Shown: one piece after another, positions 9,808 to 21,415 of the stretch
How positions within the stretch are numbered: position 1 is the first letter of the stretch
Layout: each line of letters begins with the position of its first letter
Assembly: GCA_948099385.1 (NCBI GenBank)
Contig: CANUEZ040000117.1
Span: forward strand, 2,032,001-2,096,000
Direction of reading: 5' to 3'
Origin: Fasciola hepatica
Lineage: Eukaryota > Platyhelminthes > Trematoda > Plagiorchiida > Fasciolidae
Length of the DNA stretch: 64,000 bases
Program-made: the position numbers and the translations under genes
The notes under the pieces: generated by a model
What the model saw: the letters and a program-made list of their open reading frames with translations, nothing else
What the model was told of the DNA's origin: nothing
Databases searched by the model: none

Positions 9808-12800
9808 ATATACCCATCATGAATTGTTCTTATCATCCGTATAGTAATGTAATACCTGATACCCTGTCATTTATTATTCCACACGCAGACCCAAGTCCTC
9901 CCCTTGCTAATGACAACTTAGGCGGGCTTGCATCTTGCGCTGACGGTTCTTTCCAGGTTAAATGCAGCAGTCAACAAACGGTAAGTACTAATGTCAATGA
10001 TGACGTCAGAAGCACTGGAACTTTCACATTGCTATTGGTCACTGTACGATCTATTAGGAACAAAATCCAATACATTAGATCAGCTGCACTAACAAATGAT
10101 TATAACTTCATTTTAGTGACGGAATCTTGGTTATCGGACTAATATCTAGTAGAGGATATTGAAGTACTCGGCTACAAATCCTTCAGCAAAGGCAGAACAC
10201 ATCAACGTGGTGGAGGCTGTCTAGTGTGTGTAAAGGAAACTCTCAGGGCGACAAGCTTTCAGCACCCTATCCTAGACGGCATTGTCGACTCTGTATGGCT
10301 GAACGTTGGAGTTGAACGTCAAGAACTGACACTAGGTTGCGTATACCGTCCGCCTAGATCTAGTCCTAATAGTTTCAAGCAAATTATAGAGGCACTCAAC
10401 CTGATTAGTGAGCTTAAAGTAGGCTCAAAATTGATAGCTGGTGACTTTAATGCACCAGAAATATGCTGGACATCACTCACAGCACCACGCCATTTTTTAC
10501 AGTTTTTGAATGCAATTCACCTAGGGGGATGGAAGCAGCACGTCACGTCCCCAACCAGACGCGACCACACTCTTGACTTAATCTTCTCAATAGGATTAAC
10601 CCAGGTTATAACAGAAGTTCAGAATAACCCGCCCGGAAGTGATCACGCAACTGTCCACTGCTGCTTCACAGTGCCCATAAAGGATGAACAGCCGACACCC
10701 CCGCATAGACCATATCATAAGGCTAACTGGAATATACTACCTTCGCTGATTCGGAGCCAAAATTGGGACACATTCTTTTTAGGTGCAGATCCCCAGCTGG
10801 CGGCAGATCAACTTTACTCCATCTTTGAACGATGCCTCAACCGAATAACCCCGTCACAAGGGTCGTCAATCCGCCCTAAAGACAATAAATTGTCTCGTCT
10901 CAACTTGAAGTTAAGTAGACTCCAACGCGTTTATCTTGAAACAAGGGACTTTTCGCCGTTTATACAGTTGAATCGTCTGACTGAAACGATAAAACTGTAC
11001 TCCGAGAGTGAAATGATACAACAGGAACTCAGGGCCTTACGTGATTCCAAGAAAGTCGAGATTCTTGAAAAACTGATGAAGTCGAGGAACCCCAAAACAA
11101 CTTCATCTATCTCTTCTATCTCCTTCAATAACACGTGCCTCGACAAACCGCTGGACATTGCAGAAGCGCTTAACATGTTTTTTGCTTCTTCCTTAATTAG
11201 TGACACAGCACCATTTTTCTGCAATCCACCAGTACCATCATATGAGCCACTTTCTGCTGTAACATTCCTGCCCTCCGAAATCGAGCCTTTAATTTCAAAT
11301 ATCAAAACGTCTTTCCACCCCGGATTGGACTCGTTACCATCGGCCATTTTTAAATTGGGTGGCCCAGATATCCCAATTCTTTTATCGAATTTATTCAATT
11401 TGTCTATGTGCTTTAGTTGGTATCCTATACAGTGGAAAACGTCGGTTATTAGTCCAATTCGTAAGAAGGGAACACGAGAGGACCCGGCTAACTACCGGCC
11501 TGTGAATCATACCCCAGTAGTATCGAGGATTATGGAAAGATTAATAAAACTTAAACTAACAGATCACCTCCTTAAAAACCACCTTATAAGTGAAGGTCAG
11601 CACGGTTTCCTAAAACATCGATCCTGTGCAACTTGTATGACTGACTTTCCGAACCTTATTACGATAGCTGCCAATGATGGTAAGGCAGTGATCTCAGTCT
11701 TTTTAGACATGTCTAAGGCCTTCGACCGAGTGTCTCACATTCCTTTGTTGTCAAAGGCTAAGACATTCGGCATTGTTGACCCACTATATGCCTGGCTAGA
11801 ATCGTACTTGTCCTCGCGCAGTCAAGTGGTAAACGTTGATGGCACAACTTCCACACCCAGCCCTGTAACCAGCGGTGTGATCAAAGGTAGTGTACTGGGC
11901 CCACTGTTGTTTCTCATGTACATAAATGACATATTTACCGTGGTTCCTCATTGAACTCTTTTTTTATTCACTGATGATGTAAAGTTGTTGTACACATTCG
12001 ACCATAATTCATTGGGTAATACTATAGCAAAAATATCTGAGGACCTGCAGATGCTCAATTCGTGGTGTACCGACTGTCTAATGAAGTTCTCAGCGGACAA
12101 AAGCTGCATTCTTACATACAAGTGTCATGTCCCTCCGGAAACCTTTAGTATAAATGGTCACCTGATCCCCAACAAATCATCAGTACGCGACCTGGGCATA
12201 TACTTCTCCTGTTCGTTCAACTTCTCGAAGCAAACAGACACTCAAATTGCTAGGTTCCGCAGGTTAATAGGACTTGTCCACAAAACATTCCGTTTGCGTG
12301 AAAGTAAACTCAGTGTCTATACAACACACGTTAGACTATTGCTAGAGTATAGTTCAATAGTTGGCTCCAACATGCTCCAGACTGATAGGATCGCCATCGA
12401 AAATGTTCAGCGCACCTTTACTAAACAAATAGTTGGATATTCGTCTAGTCTCAACTATAAACAACGCTGTGACCTGCTACACCTTGAACCCCTTTGGCTC
12501 CGGCGGATAGAGAACAACTTGTCTTCTTCCACTCACTATTAAAATATAGATCCTGCAAAGCCTCCCCTGTGGTACGAGACCCATTAAGCCTAAGGTATTC
12601 GTTACGACACAGTAGTCATTCGGTCACTGTGCCGTCCTCGAGAACCAGCCTACGGTCCAATTTCTTCATTGTTAAATATTCACAAATGTGGAATAAACTT
12701 CCACCAAATGTCCATGCAATAAGCCACTTGCCGAGATTCAAAGAGGAATTAAACAAACGGCTTGATGTCCGGACACTCGTATCAAACAATGATCCACACA

Positions 12801-12841
12801 CTTCGGAGGAGAGAGCGTACGAAGTTGGTTTGGGTTATTGA
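9780..12841 (+). pseudogene. LINE-1 copy 2 ORF2: endonuclease, reverse transcriptase, C-terminus
   Basis: Endonuclease: VTVRSIRNKIQYIRS, FILVTESWLSD, HQRGGGCLVCVKE, LTLGCVYRPPRS, KLIAGDFNAPEICW, GSDHATVHCCF. A TAA at 10140-10142 interrupts it just after ESWLSD. Reverse transcriptase: PANYRPVNHTPVVSRIMERL, GQHGFLKHRSCATC, VFLDMSKAFDRVSH, VTSGVIKGSVLGPLLFLMYI. A TGA at 11952-11954 lies just before the catalytic box, which reads FTDD instead of the usual F/YADD. The frame continues to 12542 and a one-base shift near 12520 moves it to the last frame (WNKLPPNVHAISHLPRFKEE), typical of CR1 C-termini. With two stops and one shift it is inactive, but the change is slight. Confidence 0.92.
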
Positions 12842-13738
12842 CACGCGGGTCTGAGGCGGCGGCCACGAGACCCACGTACCACACAAGTCGCCGTATATAC
12901 CACTCAAGTTTCATTAATCTTTCGCGTAAAAACTTGTGTTTAGCAAAGTCAAACCATCCCCCAAGTAGTTCCCATTTCTAGATACTAGAGGTTTTTCTTT
13001 ACTACTGACCGCTGATCCTCAGCTGGGAGCACCCCAGACTGCGTTTTTCTATTTTTACTTTTCCAGACAACCGCTGATGATGCCTTCGCTTCGATGGCTT
13101 GGCATAAAACGTGGCCCACATTTCCCGCTGAAAACTCGATACCTGCTCGTCATTTCGTCACTACCACACAGGCCATGCTCTCCAGGACCCCTCGCAACCT
13201 GGTCGCAAGCTCCTGGATTATTCGATCTCTATGTGACAACGCCAATATTACTCTGGCGAAGCCCGCCGGTGCGGGCCGCGGTCAGATTCACCACTTTGGC
13301 CGACGCACATCGGGTGTGCAGGACGTCTGCAACGATGTGCGGACGCAGATAGGATTGCGGATGGCACCTGTCAACAAAAACGGTTTTCAGGTTGGGTGTC
13401 CCGCGCATGGTCAGCCCCACCCACCAGCACCGGTTGCAGCGAAAAATCATTCACCAGAAATGCTACAAATATGGAACTATCTCCCCCAGTTATCGCTTAT
13501 ATTTCGTCGTACTTGTCTCCATCTTCGAGACCTTACCTTACCGCTTCTTACGCTCGGAAAAATCTACTTTCCCTAGCACATAATTATCACGGGGTTAAAA
13601 GACCGTTTCCATACTCGGCCTACCGTTCATGATCCTTTTTTCCCGATGATTCGCGCCAAACTGCCCGCTTGTCCGATTAGCAAACTTAACCAATCCCCGA
13701 GATAAAACTCGCATTTATTTTATAAGTTATCAATATAT
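12842..13738 (+). other. LINE 3' flank, no gene recognised
   Basis: No coding family was recognised. A segment at about 13381-13420 (GGTTTTCAG then GGGTGTCC and GCGCA-GGTCA) resembles 41614-41655, so part of it is a dispersed repeat, perhaps the 3' region of an unnamed element. The open frames of 90-160 codons here show no motif I can name. Confidence 0.4.
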
Positions 13739-14098
13739 TTGCAAAAGTCACATTTATTGTTGCCATACACTTCCGTACCACAATGTCCGGTATTCTATCT
13801 TGGTAAGTCCTCCCAGACAATTTTGATTCTTGCATCTCTCCGGTCATCATGTTCGGCCCTTAGATAACGATTATCAAACGTAAATACTTACCTGCCATTT
13901 GAATACTCGCCCAGTACCCATTTCTATTTTGGTGCATCACATTTCACCTTTATGAAAGTAAGCAATGTGCGCAACGATTACATGTTTACATCCGGCCACT
14001 TCTTCCACCATCACTCCAGCGACCTCGCCAGATGTGATGTCCATTTTGTTTATCACGGACTCCAGCCACATCCAGCCGCCCAAATTCGCAACTGTATT
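13739..14098 (+). repeat. outer element, first part (A)
   Basis: These 360 bases are the reverse complement of 14944-15303, also 360 bases, with a handful of substitutions. They carry the first of two related blocks that begin TCCGGTATTCTATCT; the second begins at about 15332. In an uninterrupted element, A would continue directly into the part at 15304-16148, as it does in the inner inverted copy. Confidence 0.9.
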
Positions 14099-15303
14099 AT
14101 TGATAATGATAATGGTTTATTTCGGTTATCCGAGGCATGCTGTAACGCAAGATCAAACTGTACAATTGGACGTAGAGTCCGAATTCCAAGAGGTTGGTTA
14201 AGGTATGTGCACTCAATATTTTACAGGAGGAAGTATTTAAGTCACTCTCTGTGGCGGCGCCCGGCAAATTTGAACTCAAGGACGGGTGGCCAACCCGGTC
14301 AAGTCGGGGTTGAGCTGGTCGAAGGTAGCTGACTCTTCCGGAAATAGTACAAAAAGAAGTGCTATGCAACAAGAGAATCAAACAGAATTGACGAAAGTTT
14401 TGTTCACTTCGAGGGAAAAGAAGTTTCCGAGGGAGACAAGAACCAGCTACAGCGCTCCGCGGAGTATGGCACGGCTTTGGATTGGAAATCAGACGAAGAG
14501 AGATATGAATTTGCAGACAAAGAACGATCAAAATCTTTCGAAGATTTTCCTTGAAACGTTCAGAGACCAAATATCGGCTGAGTCCGTTAAATACCCAATG
14601 GAGGACTCATTTGTAGAGAGTGATTGCCTAGGTGATGGTAAAAGAAGTGACCGGATGCAAGCATGTAATCGTTGCGCACATTGTTAACGTTCATGAGGGG
14701 GGAATGTGATGCACCAAAATAGAAATGGGTACTAGGCGACAAATCAGTTTGTGATGCGTAGCCATGATATTAGCAGACACACGGTTTGCACAGATGAGTA
14801 TTTAAATGGCAGGTTATTATTTACGTTTGATTATAGTTATCTAAGGGCCGAAAATGAAGATCAGAGAGATGCAAGAATCAAAATTGTCTGGGAGGATTTA
14901 CCCAGATAGAATACCGGATATGAAAAAGCAGCAACAAACGCTGAATACAGTTGAGAAGTTGGGCGGCTGGATGTGGGTGGAGTCCGTGATAAACAAAATA
15001 GACATCACATCTGGCGAGGTCGCTGGAGTGATGGTGGAAGAAGTGGCCGGATGTAAACATGTAATCGTTGCGCACATTGCTTACTTTCATAAAGGTGAAA
15101 TGTGATGCACCAAAATAGAAATGGGTACTGGGCGAGTATTCAAATGGCAGGTAAGTATTTACGTTTGATAATCGTTATCTAAGGGCCGAACATGATGACC
15201 GGAGAGATGCAAGAATCAAAATTGTCTGGGAGGACTTACCAAGATAGAATACCGGACATTGTGGTACGGAAGTATATGGCAACAATAAATGTGACTTTTG
15301 CAA
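14099..15303 (-). mobile_element. inner 1.2 kb element, inverted inside its own copy
   Basis: Read on the minus strand from 15303 to 14099 this is a continuous element: part A (15303-14944), part B (14943-14099) and a tail CCGAAATAAACC followed by ATT-rich repeats (14125 down to 14099). It lies exactly between the A and B parts of an outer copy in the opposite orientation. A ~300-base block occurs twice in tandem (starts near 15255 and 14925 on the minus strand); the second carries about 60 extra bases. I do not recognise the family. The tail looks like that of a retroposon, while the tandem block recalls terminal repeats. Confidence 0.8.
14286..14687 (+). CDS. 133-codon open frame of unknown function, outer half of a matched pair
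   Basis: The frame starts at ATG (MANPVKSGLSWSKVADSSGN), is rich in lysine, serine and arginine, and ends with CNRCAHC. The identical 133-residue frame is present in the inverted copy at 15959-15558. No known domain is evident. It runs opposite to the strand on which the element's tail is at the 3' end. The diverged copy at 29400-30090 does not keep the frame, so identity may only reflect the recent duplication. It could be noncoding. Confidence 0.25.
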   Translation: MANPVKSGLSWSKVADSSGNSTKRSAMQQENQTELTKVLFTSREKKFPRETRTSYSAPRSMARLWIGNQTKRDMNLQTKNDQNLSKIFLETFRDQISAESVKYPMEDSFVESDCLGDGKRSDRMQACNRCAHC

Positions 15304-16148
15304 GCGTTTGTTGGTGCTTTTTCATATCCGGTATTCTATCTGGGTAAATCCTCCCAGACAATTTTGATTCTTGCATCTCTCTGGTCTTCATTTTCGGCCC
15401 TTAGATAACTATAATCAAACGTAAATAATAACCTGCCATTTAAATACTCATCTGTGCAAACCGTGTGTCTGCTAATATCATGGCCACGCATCACAAACTG
15501 ATTTGTCGCCTAGTACCCATTTCTATTTTGGTGCATCACATTCCCCCGTCATGAACGTTAACAATGTGCGCAACGATTACATGCTTGCATCCGGTCACTT
15601 CTTTTACCATCACCTAGGCAATCACTCTCTACAAATGAGTCCTCCATTGGGTATTTAACGGACTCAGCCGATATTTGGTCTCTGAACGTTTCAAGGAAAA
15701 TCTTCGAAAGATTTTGATCGTTCTTTGTCTGCAAATTCATATCTCTCTTCGTCTGATTTCCAATCCAAAGCCGTGCCATACTCCGCGGAGCGCTGTAGCT
15801 GGTTCTTGTCTCCCTCGGAAACTTCTTTTCCCTGGAAGTGAACAAAACTTTCGTCAATTCTGTTTGATTCTCTTGTTGCATAGCACTTCTTTTTGTACTA
15901 TTTCCGGAAGAGTCAGCTACCTTCGACCAGCTCAACCCTGACTTGACCGGGTTGGCCACCCGTCCTTGAGTTCAAATTTGCCGGGCGCCGCCACAGAGAG
16001 TGACTTAAATACTTCCTCCTGTAAAATATTGAGTGCACATACCTTAACCAACCTCTTGGAATTCGGACTCTACGTCCAATTGTACAGTTTGATCTTGCGT
16101 TACAGCATGCCTCGGATAACCGAAATAAACCATTATCATTTTCATTAT
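15304..16148 (+). repeat. outer element, second part (B) with tail
   Basis: This is the reverse complement of 14099-14943, about 99% identical by eye. It ends with CATGC, then CCGAAATAAACC at 16120-16131 and an ATTATC-type repeat to about 16148. Five bases later the inverted LINE 5' segment begins. Confidence 0.9.
15558..15959 (-). CDS. 133-codon open frame of unknown function, second of the pair
   Basis: This translation is identical to that at 14286-14687. The surrounding DNA shows a few substitutions but none alters this protein. That is weak evidence for constraint, because the copies are so alike that few changes are expected. Confidence 0.25.
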   Translation of the reverse strand: MANPVKSGLSWSKVADSSGNSTKRSAMQQENQTELTKVLFTSREKKFPRETRTSYSAPRSMARLWIGNQTKRDMNLQTKNDQNLSKIFLETFRDQISAESVKYPMEDSFVESDCLGDGKRSDRMQACNRCAHC

Positions 16149-16153
16149 CAAGA

Positions 16154-16976
16154 TCAAGGAGAGTGGCGGGGGCTGAAACCTTTGAAAGGATTTCATCAAT
16201 CAGTTCGACCTTGTTACTAATTTCGACGAAACTCTGCTTAAGGCCATTAGGACTATTAGGAGCTTCACCGTCGACGTTACCGAGGGTGACAGAGCACGGC
16301 CTGTTTTTTGGGAGGGGTTGAGTGTGTTTGGATTTGCCAGCTTTAGCGATGCGGATTTTCCGAGTACTGGTTGGGGACCGGGATGGCGTGATAAGTAGGA
16401 ATATATGACGGAGGTAAAAGGTAGCAGGAAATCGTTTAACTAGACAGAGACAAGCCAAAGATCTGAGCAGACCAGGAGTGAGCCTGGGTGCTTGTGCGCA
16501 AAGGTCTAGATGAGACCTATGCGGCGATGTGGTACGGAAAGTGAGCTATATGACCCGCTATATATACTGTTGGGACTAGGAGACTTGGGATGATGAGGAA
16601 TAGTGAGATAGAAGAAATTTTGCTCTGTGGTGTGCACAGGTTGAACCCCACAGGATACGGTAGGTACTTAGCTGTTGCTTGGATCACAACAGCAGGTTTT
16701 GCGGGAGAGTATGTTGTAAGTATGGGATCGATGGACCGAGTGGAACGAGAGTGCCCTCTAATGGGAGAAAAAACAAATGAATGGAGGCACAGTGGGACAG
16801 AAACTTCAGAAGGTGCACCGGTGGATGCGTAGCGAAAATAAGATAAGAGTTGGGTTATAGCGATGGGAAGTAAGAACGCTGGACAGATATTACTGTGGCG
16901 AGAATCAGGGGAGATTTGCTAGATAAGCCATGTAGAATGTAATTAAATGGGATCAGAGCAGTGAATAATCAATATA
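16154..16976 (-). repeat. inverted copy of the LINE-1 family 5' segment
   Basis: Reverse complement of 4005-4827: the 5' untranslated region, the TATA-like stretch (16559-16566) and the start of ORF1. It breaks at exactly the point after TCCTTGA where copy 1 continues with more ORF1. Beyond the break lies the tail of the 1.2 kb element. The missing rest of the LINE is not found left of 13739, so this is not a simple insertion into a complete LINE. Confidence 0.9.
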
Positions 16977-19900
16977 GTCCATAACTCTAACTCGCGATAA
17001 GTACTGGCGTCAGCACGGTGGTGTGCCGTTCATTAACTCTCCTCTCATTTCCGACCGTCACCAGGTTTCACACTTGCGCTAACCAGATTGTTGGATTCAC
17101 TCTTACCTATTTTCGTCGACCCTTTCCTTCATGTCCCCTCCTTAACCAACTTCCTCCCACAGCCATCAACTACGTGCTCTCAAAGTCGTTTTTTCTCTTT
17201 CTGCCTATCTCCCGTGTTCACCTGTCGTGAACAGATTCATCGAGATTCCTCCAAGGTAATTCTGTGCCATGTGGTCTAACTCTACGCATCCGTTCCAGGC
17301 ACTGCTACTTCTGTGTTCTATCAACTCATTGCTCTTTGCTCCTCCTATTATTATGTATATATATTTTATACTTCCTCTGTATCCATCAGTTCTTTGCCGA
17401 CAAATTCTCCTGCCACCATCACCTGTCCGCCACAATGAGGATTCATTTTTTCTACATAAGTGCCTCACATTTACCGGATCTCGTTCCTTCTAGACCATTA
17501 TTGCCATCTAACGCACTGTTTGGGTCTTGCATTTCTCGCTCCCCGTTTTCGAACTGACACCATCCATTTATTGCTATAAAGCATACTTCAGGGATATTTA
17601 ACCCTTGCCATACAGCTCAGTTTTTTTCTTTTCATCATCTCTGGGTACCGTAGCTCCTCACGCCGATTTTGGTATTTCTCACGTAAGACGCTCAGGTTGC
17701 AGTCATCAGTACTTGCCTCAGTCGGGTCCTCCAGTTGACCTTGACTTTCGAATTCATCGGGCACCCATTTGAACTCAACCTTGCGTCCACTTAAGCTCCC
17801 CCCGTTTTTCTTTGGTATGCGTACAACTACCTCCCTCTCAAGTTACTTTCTTAGTCTACCCGTCCCTCGTTTGTCAAGCATATTTTTTGGTTTTTCACGA
17901 ACTTTGTCTGTCAATTTCGTCGCTTGTAAAAATTTAATCACACCTACGGCACGCATCGGGCTGCTCCGAAATAAACCACTTTCAATATTTTTAGAGTAGG
18001 CTTTGGAAATTGTCTTGCTTTTACGCGCAAGACCTAGTTCGTAATTTTCCTGACGCTCCTGCTTCACTCGAACGACTCTGTCTCTTACCCTAACGTGTTG
18101 AAACATGCTTTGGTGGCCCCATCCTGAAGGCATGTAATACCAAGCCTTATGTTTCCCCTCCGGTGGCTTGGCTACTCAGACTGACCGCTAAGGTGACCTA
18201 TCCACTCACTCTATGAGTTTAAGTAGGACTAGTTGCTCGGTCTCATTGAGGAGGTGGTGCTTTGCGATGTTCCATCCCTCCTCAGTTGCGCGATAGCTGG
18301 CTGGCCGGTCTATCCGCCCCCAGACTTTCTGGATAGCCTCTACTTCCAGCCCGTGATTCCTCGCCATGGTTTTGCGGAACCAGTAAGGGGCGCCTTGGAG
18401 CAGGTCGTATGCCTATGTGGTCACTTCTCCCTGGTAAAGCGCAGTTCTCCAGAATACCAAGATTCCAAGCTTGAGGCAGAATCGGCGGATTCTTCCACCT
18501 CTTTAATTTCTCACTCTTCTAACGCTTCATCTTTGCATGGACCCGCGTCTCTTTCTTCTTCTGTTTCTACTTCTGGATCCTTTTGGTCGGAGTCCATTAT
18601 TTATTTTGAACATGTTCATGTTCCTCTTTTTACTGCCACCTAGTAAAAGGTAATGACTACTAGCCCTCTCGCCCCATCCTCTGCTTTGCATATCTGCAGT
18701 CCTTATTCGTTTCGTTGTTCCCCTTGATGACGGGCTAATCGCCATGCAGATGAGCAGATCCACCGGCCTACTACTTCTCCAATAAGCCACTTTTTTCCAC
18801 CCAAAGTCTTCTCTTTAACTGACCTTCCTTGGTTCACCAGCTCCAGCTTTGCTTTTGGACAATGTTCCTTGTTCCTGTGTATCCGTAGTCTCCTTCTAAA
18901 CTTCTCGCTTAGGAATTCAGTACCAAGGGGGCGTGGAATGAGGAAGAGGCCGTGGAGAATGGATAATAAAATTACACCGGTAGGTGTGCCATGACTCGAC
19001 GGTCGACTGGGTATACCCACCCGTGCCCTGCATGGTACGAAGTGGGATCAAATCAGGTCAGGTCAAGCCTGGTTGCCCAGGAATGGTAATGGTCGGAGCC
19101 AATGAGACTTCCAGGATTCTTTAAACTCACACACACAGGTGAGCACCCAATACGATGAGTTCGTAAGGACTTAATAAAATGAGCAGAAATAGTGATTACA
19201 GAAAGGCCGTAAACTTTTGTGATTCTACGGGTGGTTTATGGGATGTATACAAGGGTTCTTACGTAGATGTGCCACTTTAACTGGAGAAATACAGAAGAAG
19301 TCGGTAGTAGACGTACGTGCTAGATAGCTCTTTGGGGTGGTAGCCAGCTGAATGTCCTTCGGGGTTACCTAAGCGAAAGCGCTAACAAACCATCTGGACA
19401 GGTTTCAGACTAGGAAGCACTGATAATATCAGGACGAAACCGGTGAAAACGAATAATAACCGGGTCTTGGAGCAGAGCTTAAACAGGAGTCCATCGACTC
19501 AGCCTTTTGGTCTATAAGGTTAGAGTGGACCGAGCCATGCTTGAAATCCACAGCTGAAGAAAAAAAAGTGAATATCAACGGGATCAAACCTGACTTGAGT
19601 GGAGTGTAATAATGGACAAAGTAAAATAAGAACACGATTCTGCGAAATGGAGTTAACAATGGACATTTTCACAATGGTATCTATTGCTTTTCATTTGGTA
19701 CTAGGATATGACGGCTGGGTGCCCGGACATCCAGGTTCTTGCTCCGGTGAGCTCCTCGAAACTCCAGGTGCCTCGAAAATTCAGAGGCGAGTCTTCTTCA
19801 GTACTTGGCTATAACCAGGAAAGGTCCAGATTAGGCCTCCACTCACCTTTCTCTTCAAAAGCTATTAGGATCACAGCCTTTACTCATGCATACACTTCAT

Positions 19901-20029
19901 GGTCAGTTCTCCGGTAGTAACTATAATATACTAAGGGGTAGATGGTACCAGACGAGGAAGGAAGTGTAAGGGGCTAGTAAGTTGCCTAACGAAAAGACTG
20001 TGGTACTGGTCTCCGGTCAAACAGCTATC
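16977..20029. other. no recognisable gene; pyrimidine-rich, with one element tail
   Basis: The plus strand is pyrimidine-rich from 17000 to about 18650. A CCGAAATAAACC tail occurs at 17966-17977. A weak protein-level match (QP-x-P-x-GF-x-PVRG then V/C-rich residues) links about 18340-18420 with 23320-23410, suggesting another diverged repeat. From 18650 to 20029 I see no coding similarity. Confidence 0.4.
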
Positions 20030-21330
20030 CACATCCTATCTAACCCCCTTTTCATATCAGCCACCAGGCTCGCACTAATCACTTCCCCTGGCAGCTTACT
20101 TCAGTCACTATTGACCCCAACAGCAAAACATTGACTTTTGATTCGAGTCAAAGTTCTGTCCCTCTTGATGGTCGGAGCATGCCCTCTTAGGCGGCCGTTC
20201 CCTCGCAGCCAAATAAGGTCCCCGTGTGCACTCGCGATTCTGTGAACCCTTTTAGTTTTTTGAAAGCCACTGTGAAGGCATCTCTTCCTCTTTCTAAAGA
20301 AAGTAAATCTAGCTGATCCAGCCTCTGTTCGTAGTACTGATGTCTGTATTCTGCAAACCATTGTCAAATTACCGTCGTAGCTGCGTGAGAGCCTTTATAT
20401 CCCTCACCAAATACAGCCTCCACTTTTTGACAAAGTTTTCTAGAAGTGATCTTGAAAAGCCCTGTATGATGGCAACAAGACTCTTGGCTTCTTAGAGCAG
20501 AACGACCTCCTTGACTGGTGCAGTGCTCTACGTGCTTTCTGCCTTACTTTCTGGCACTGACGACTAGGCTTAGTGTCAGCGCTTACCGTCATCTCTAGAC
20601 CCTGGGCTTTCACGGTCTGAGCTAGTGCGATCCGAGTGTCAGGCTTACCTATATATCAGGTGCGAAGTGGTGCTCCTTGTTCTGTGAGATGCTGCCATTT
20701 GCTCAGAGTGAGGGCAAGATCACACGCCGCTGACCACTGGCATAACTTGTTTAGATCACTCTGATCAGCCGCACCATCTGAGGCTTTTACCAACTTGAAG
20801 TAGTTTGAAAACATGGGGCACAGGTTTTCAACCTGTCTGATTGGTCGTTATTGTAAGTCAAGAAGAACAGGGGCCTGAGGACTGAGCCTTGTGGGTGCAG
20901 CTATGCAGTCTCACGTTGTACGATAAGCAGCCTTCCGCTCTCACTAAAAAACCCTATCCATTAGGCGTTGTATATTCCACTTCTGTATTTTCGCCATCAG
21001 TTGAAACGATGTCGCCTTTGCTTTGGGTGTCCTGTGGTTAGCCGAATCACCTTCCTTTTGGAAATCCAAATAGCAGAGTTCCACTCGTTCTTCTCGATCA
21101 AATGACTAGTAACCTCTTCCACGAAACTCAATTATTTGGGAAGGCAAGAGCGCCTGCGCCAGAACCCATGTCGGGAGAGTTACTAGCTTGTCTCTGTTTC
21201 GGCGACTTACTGTTCTATCCCGTAGAGTTCTCCAGAGAGTTTGAAGCGCCGCTGACATCAAGTTACCCAGCCTTTTACTGGTACGTAAGTCTCTGTCTCT
21301 GTCCGAAGGAAATCCAGCTTCCAAATGAAG
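20030..21330 (-). pseudogene. LINE-3 family reverse transcriptase remnant
   Basis: Minus-strand translation in several frames follows an RT of a different LINE family. ELCYLDFQKEGDSANHR lies near 21085, HPQGSVLRPLFFLTYNND near 20870, then DRLKTCAPCF, then KPSRQCQKVRQKARRALHQS near 20540, and a C-terminal LRGHAPTIKRDRTLTRIKS with KLPGEVISASLV to about 20040. The order and spacing fit palm, thumb and C-terminus. Many stops and shifts make this an old dead copy. The family label is local to this annotation; the clade (CR1/Jockey-like) is inferred. Confidence 0.65.
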
Positions 21331-21415
21331 AAGCTAGAGCTCTGAGCGCCCATAAATCACGGAAACACTCACTTCCACATATGTCTATGAGTTCGAAAGC
21401 GGAAACTACTATTCA

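Larger units (their letters stand above)
8875..12841 (+). mobile_element. LINE-1 family copy 2, ORF1 to ORF2 C-terminus
   Basis: This is the most complete LINE-1 family copy in the window. It has a proline-rich ORF1-like frame and a full ORF2 with endonuclease, reverse transcriptase and C-terminal region, interrupted by only two in-frame stops (10140, 11952) and one frameshift near 12520. The 5' region seen at 4005 is absent. The 3' end is not defined by a clear tail; coding stops at 12841. Confidence 0.88.
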
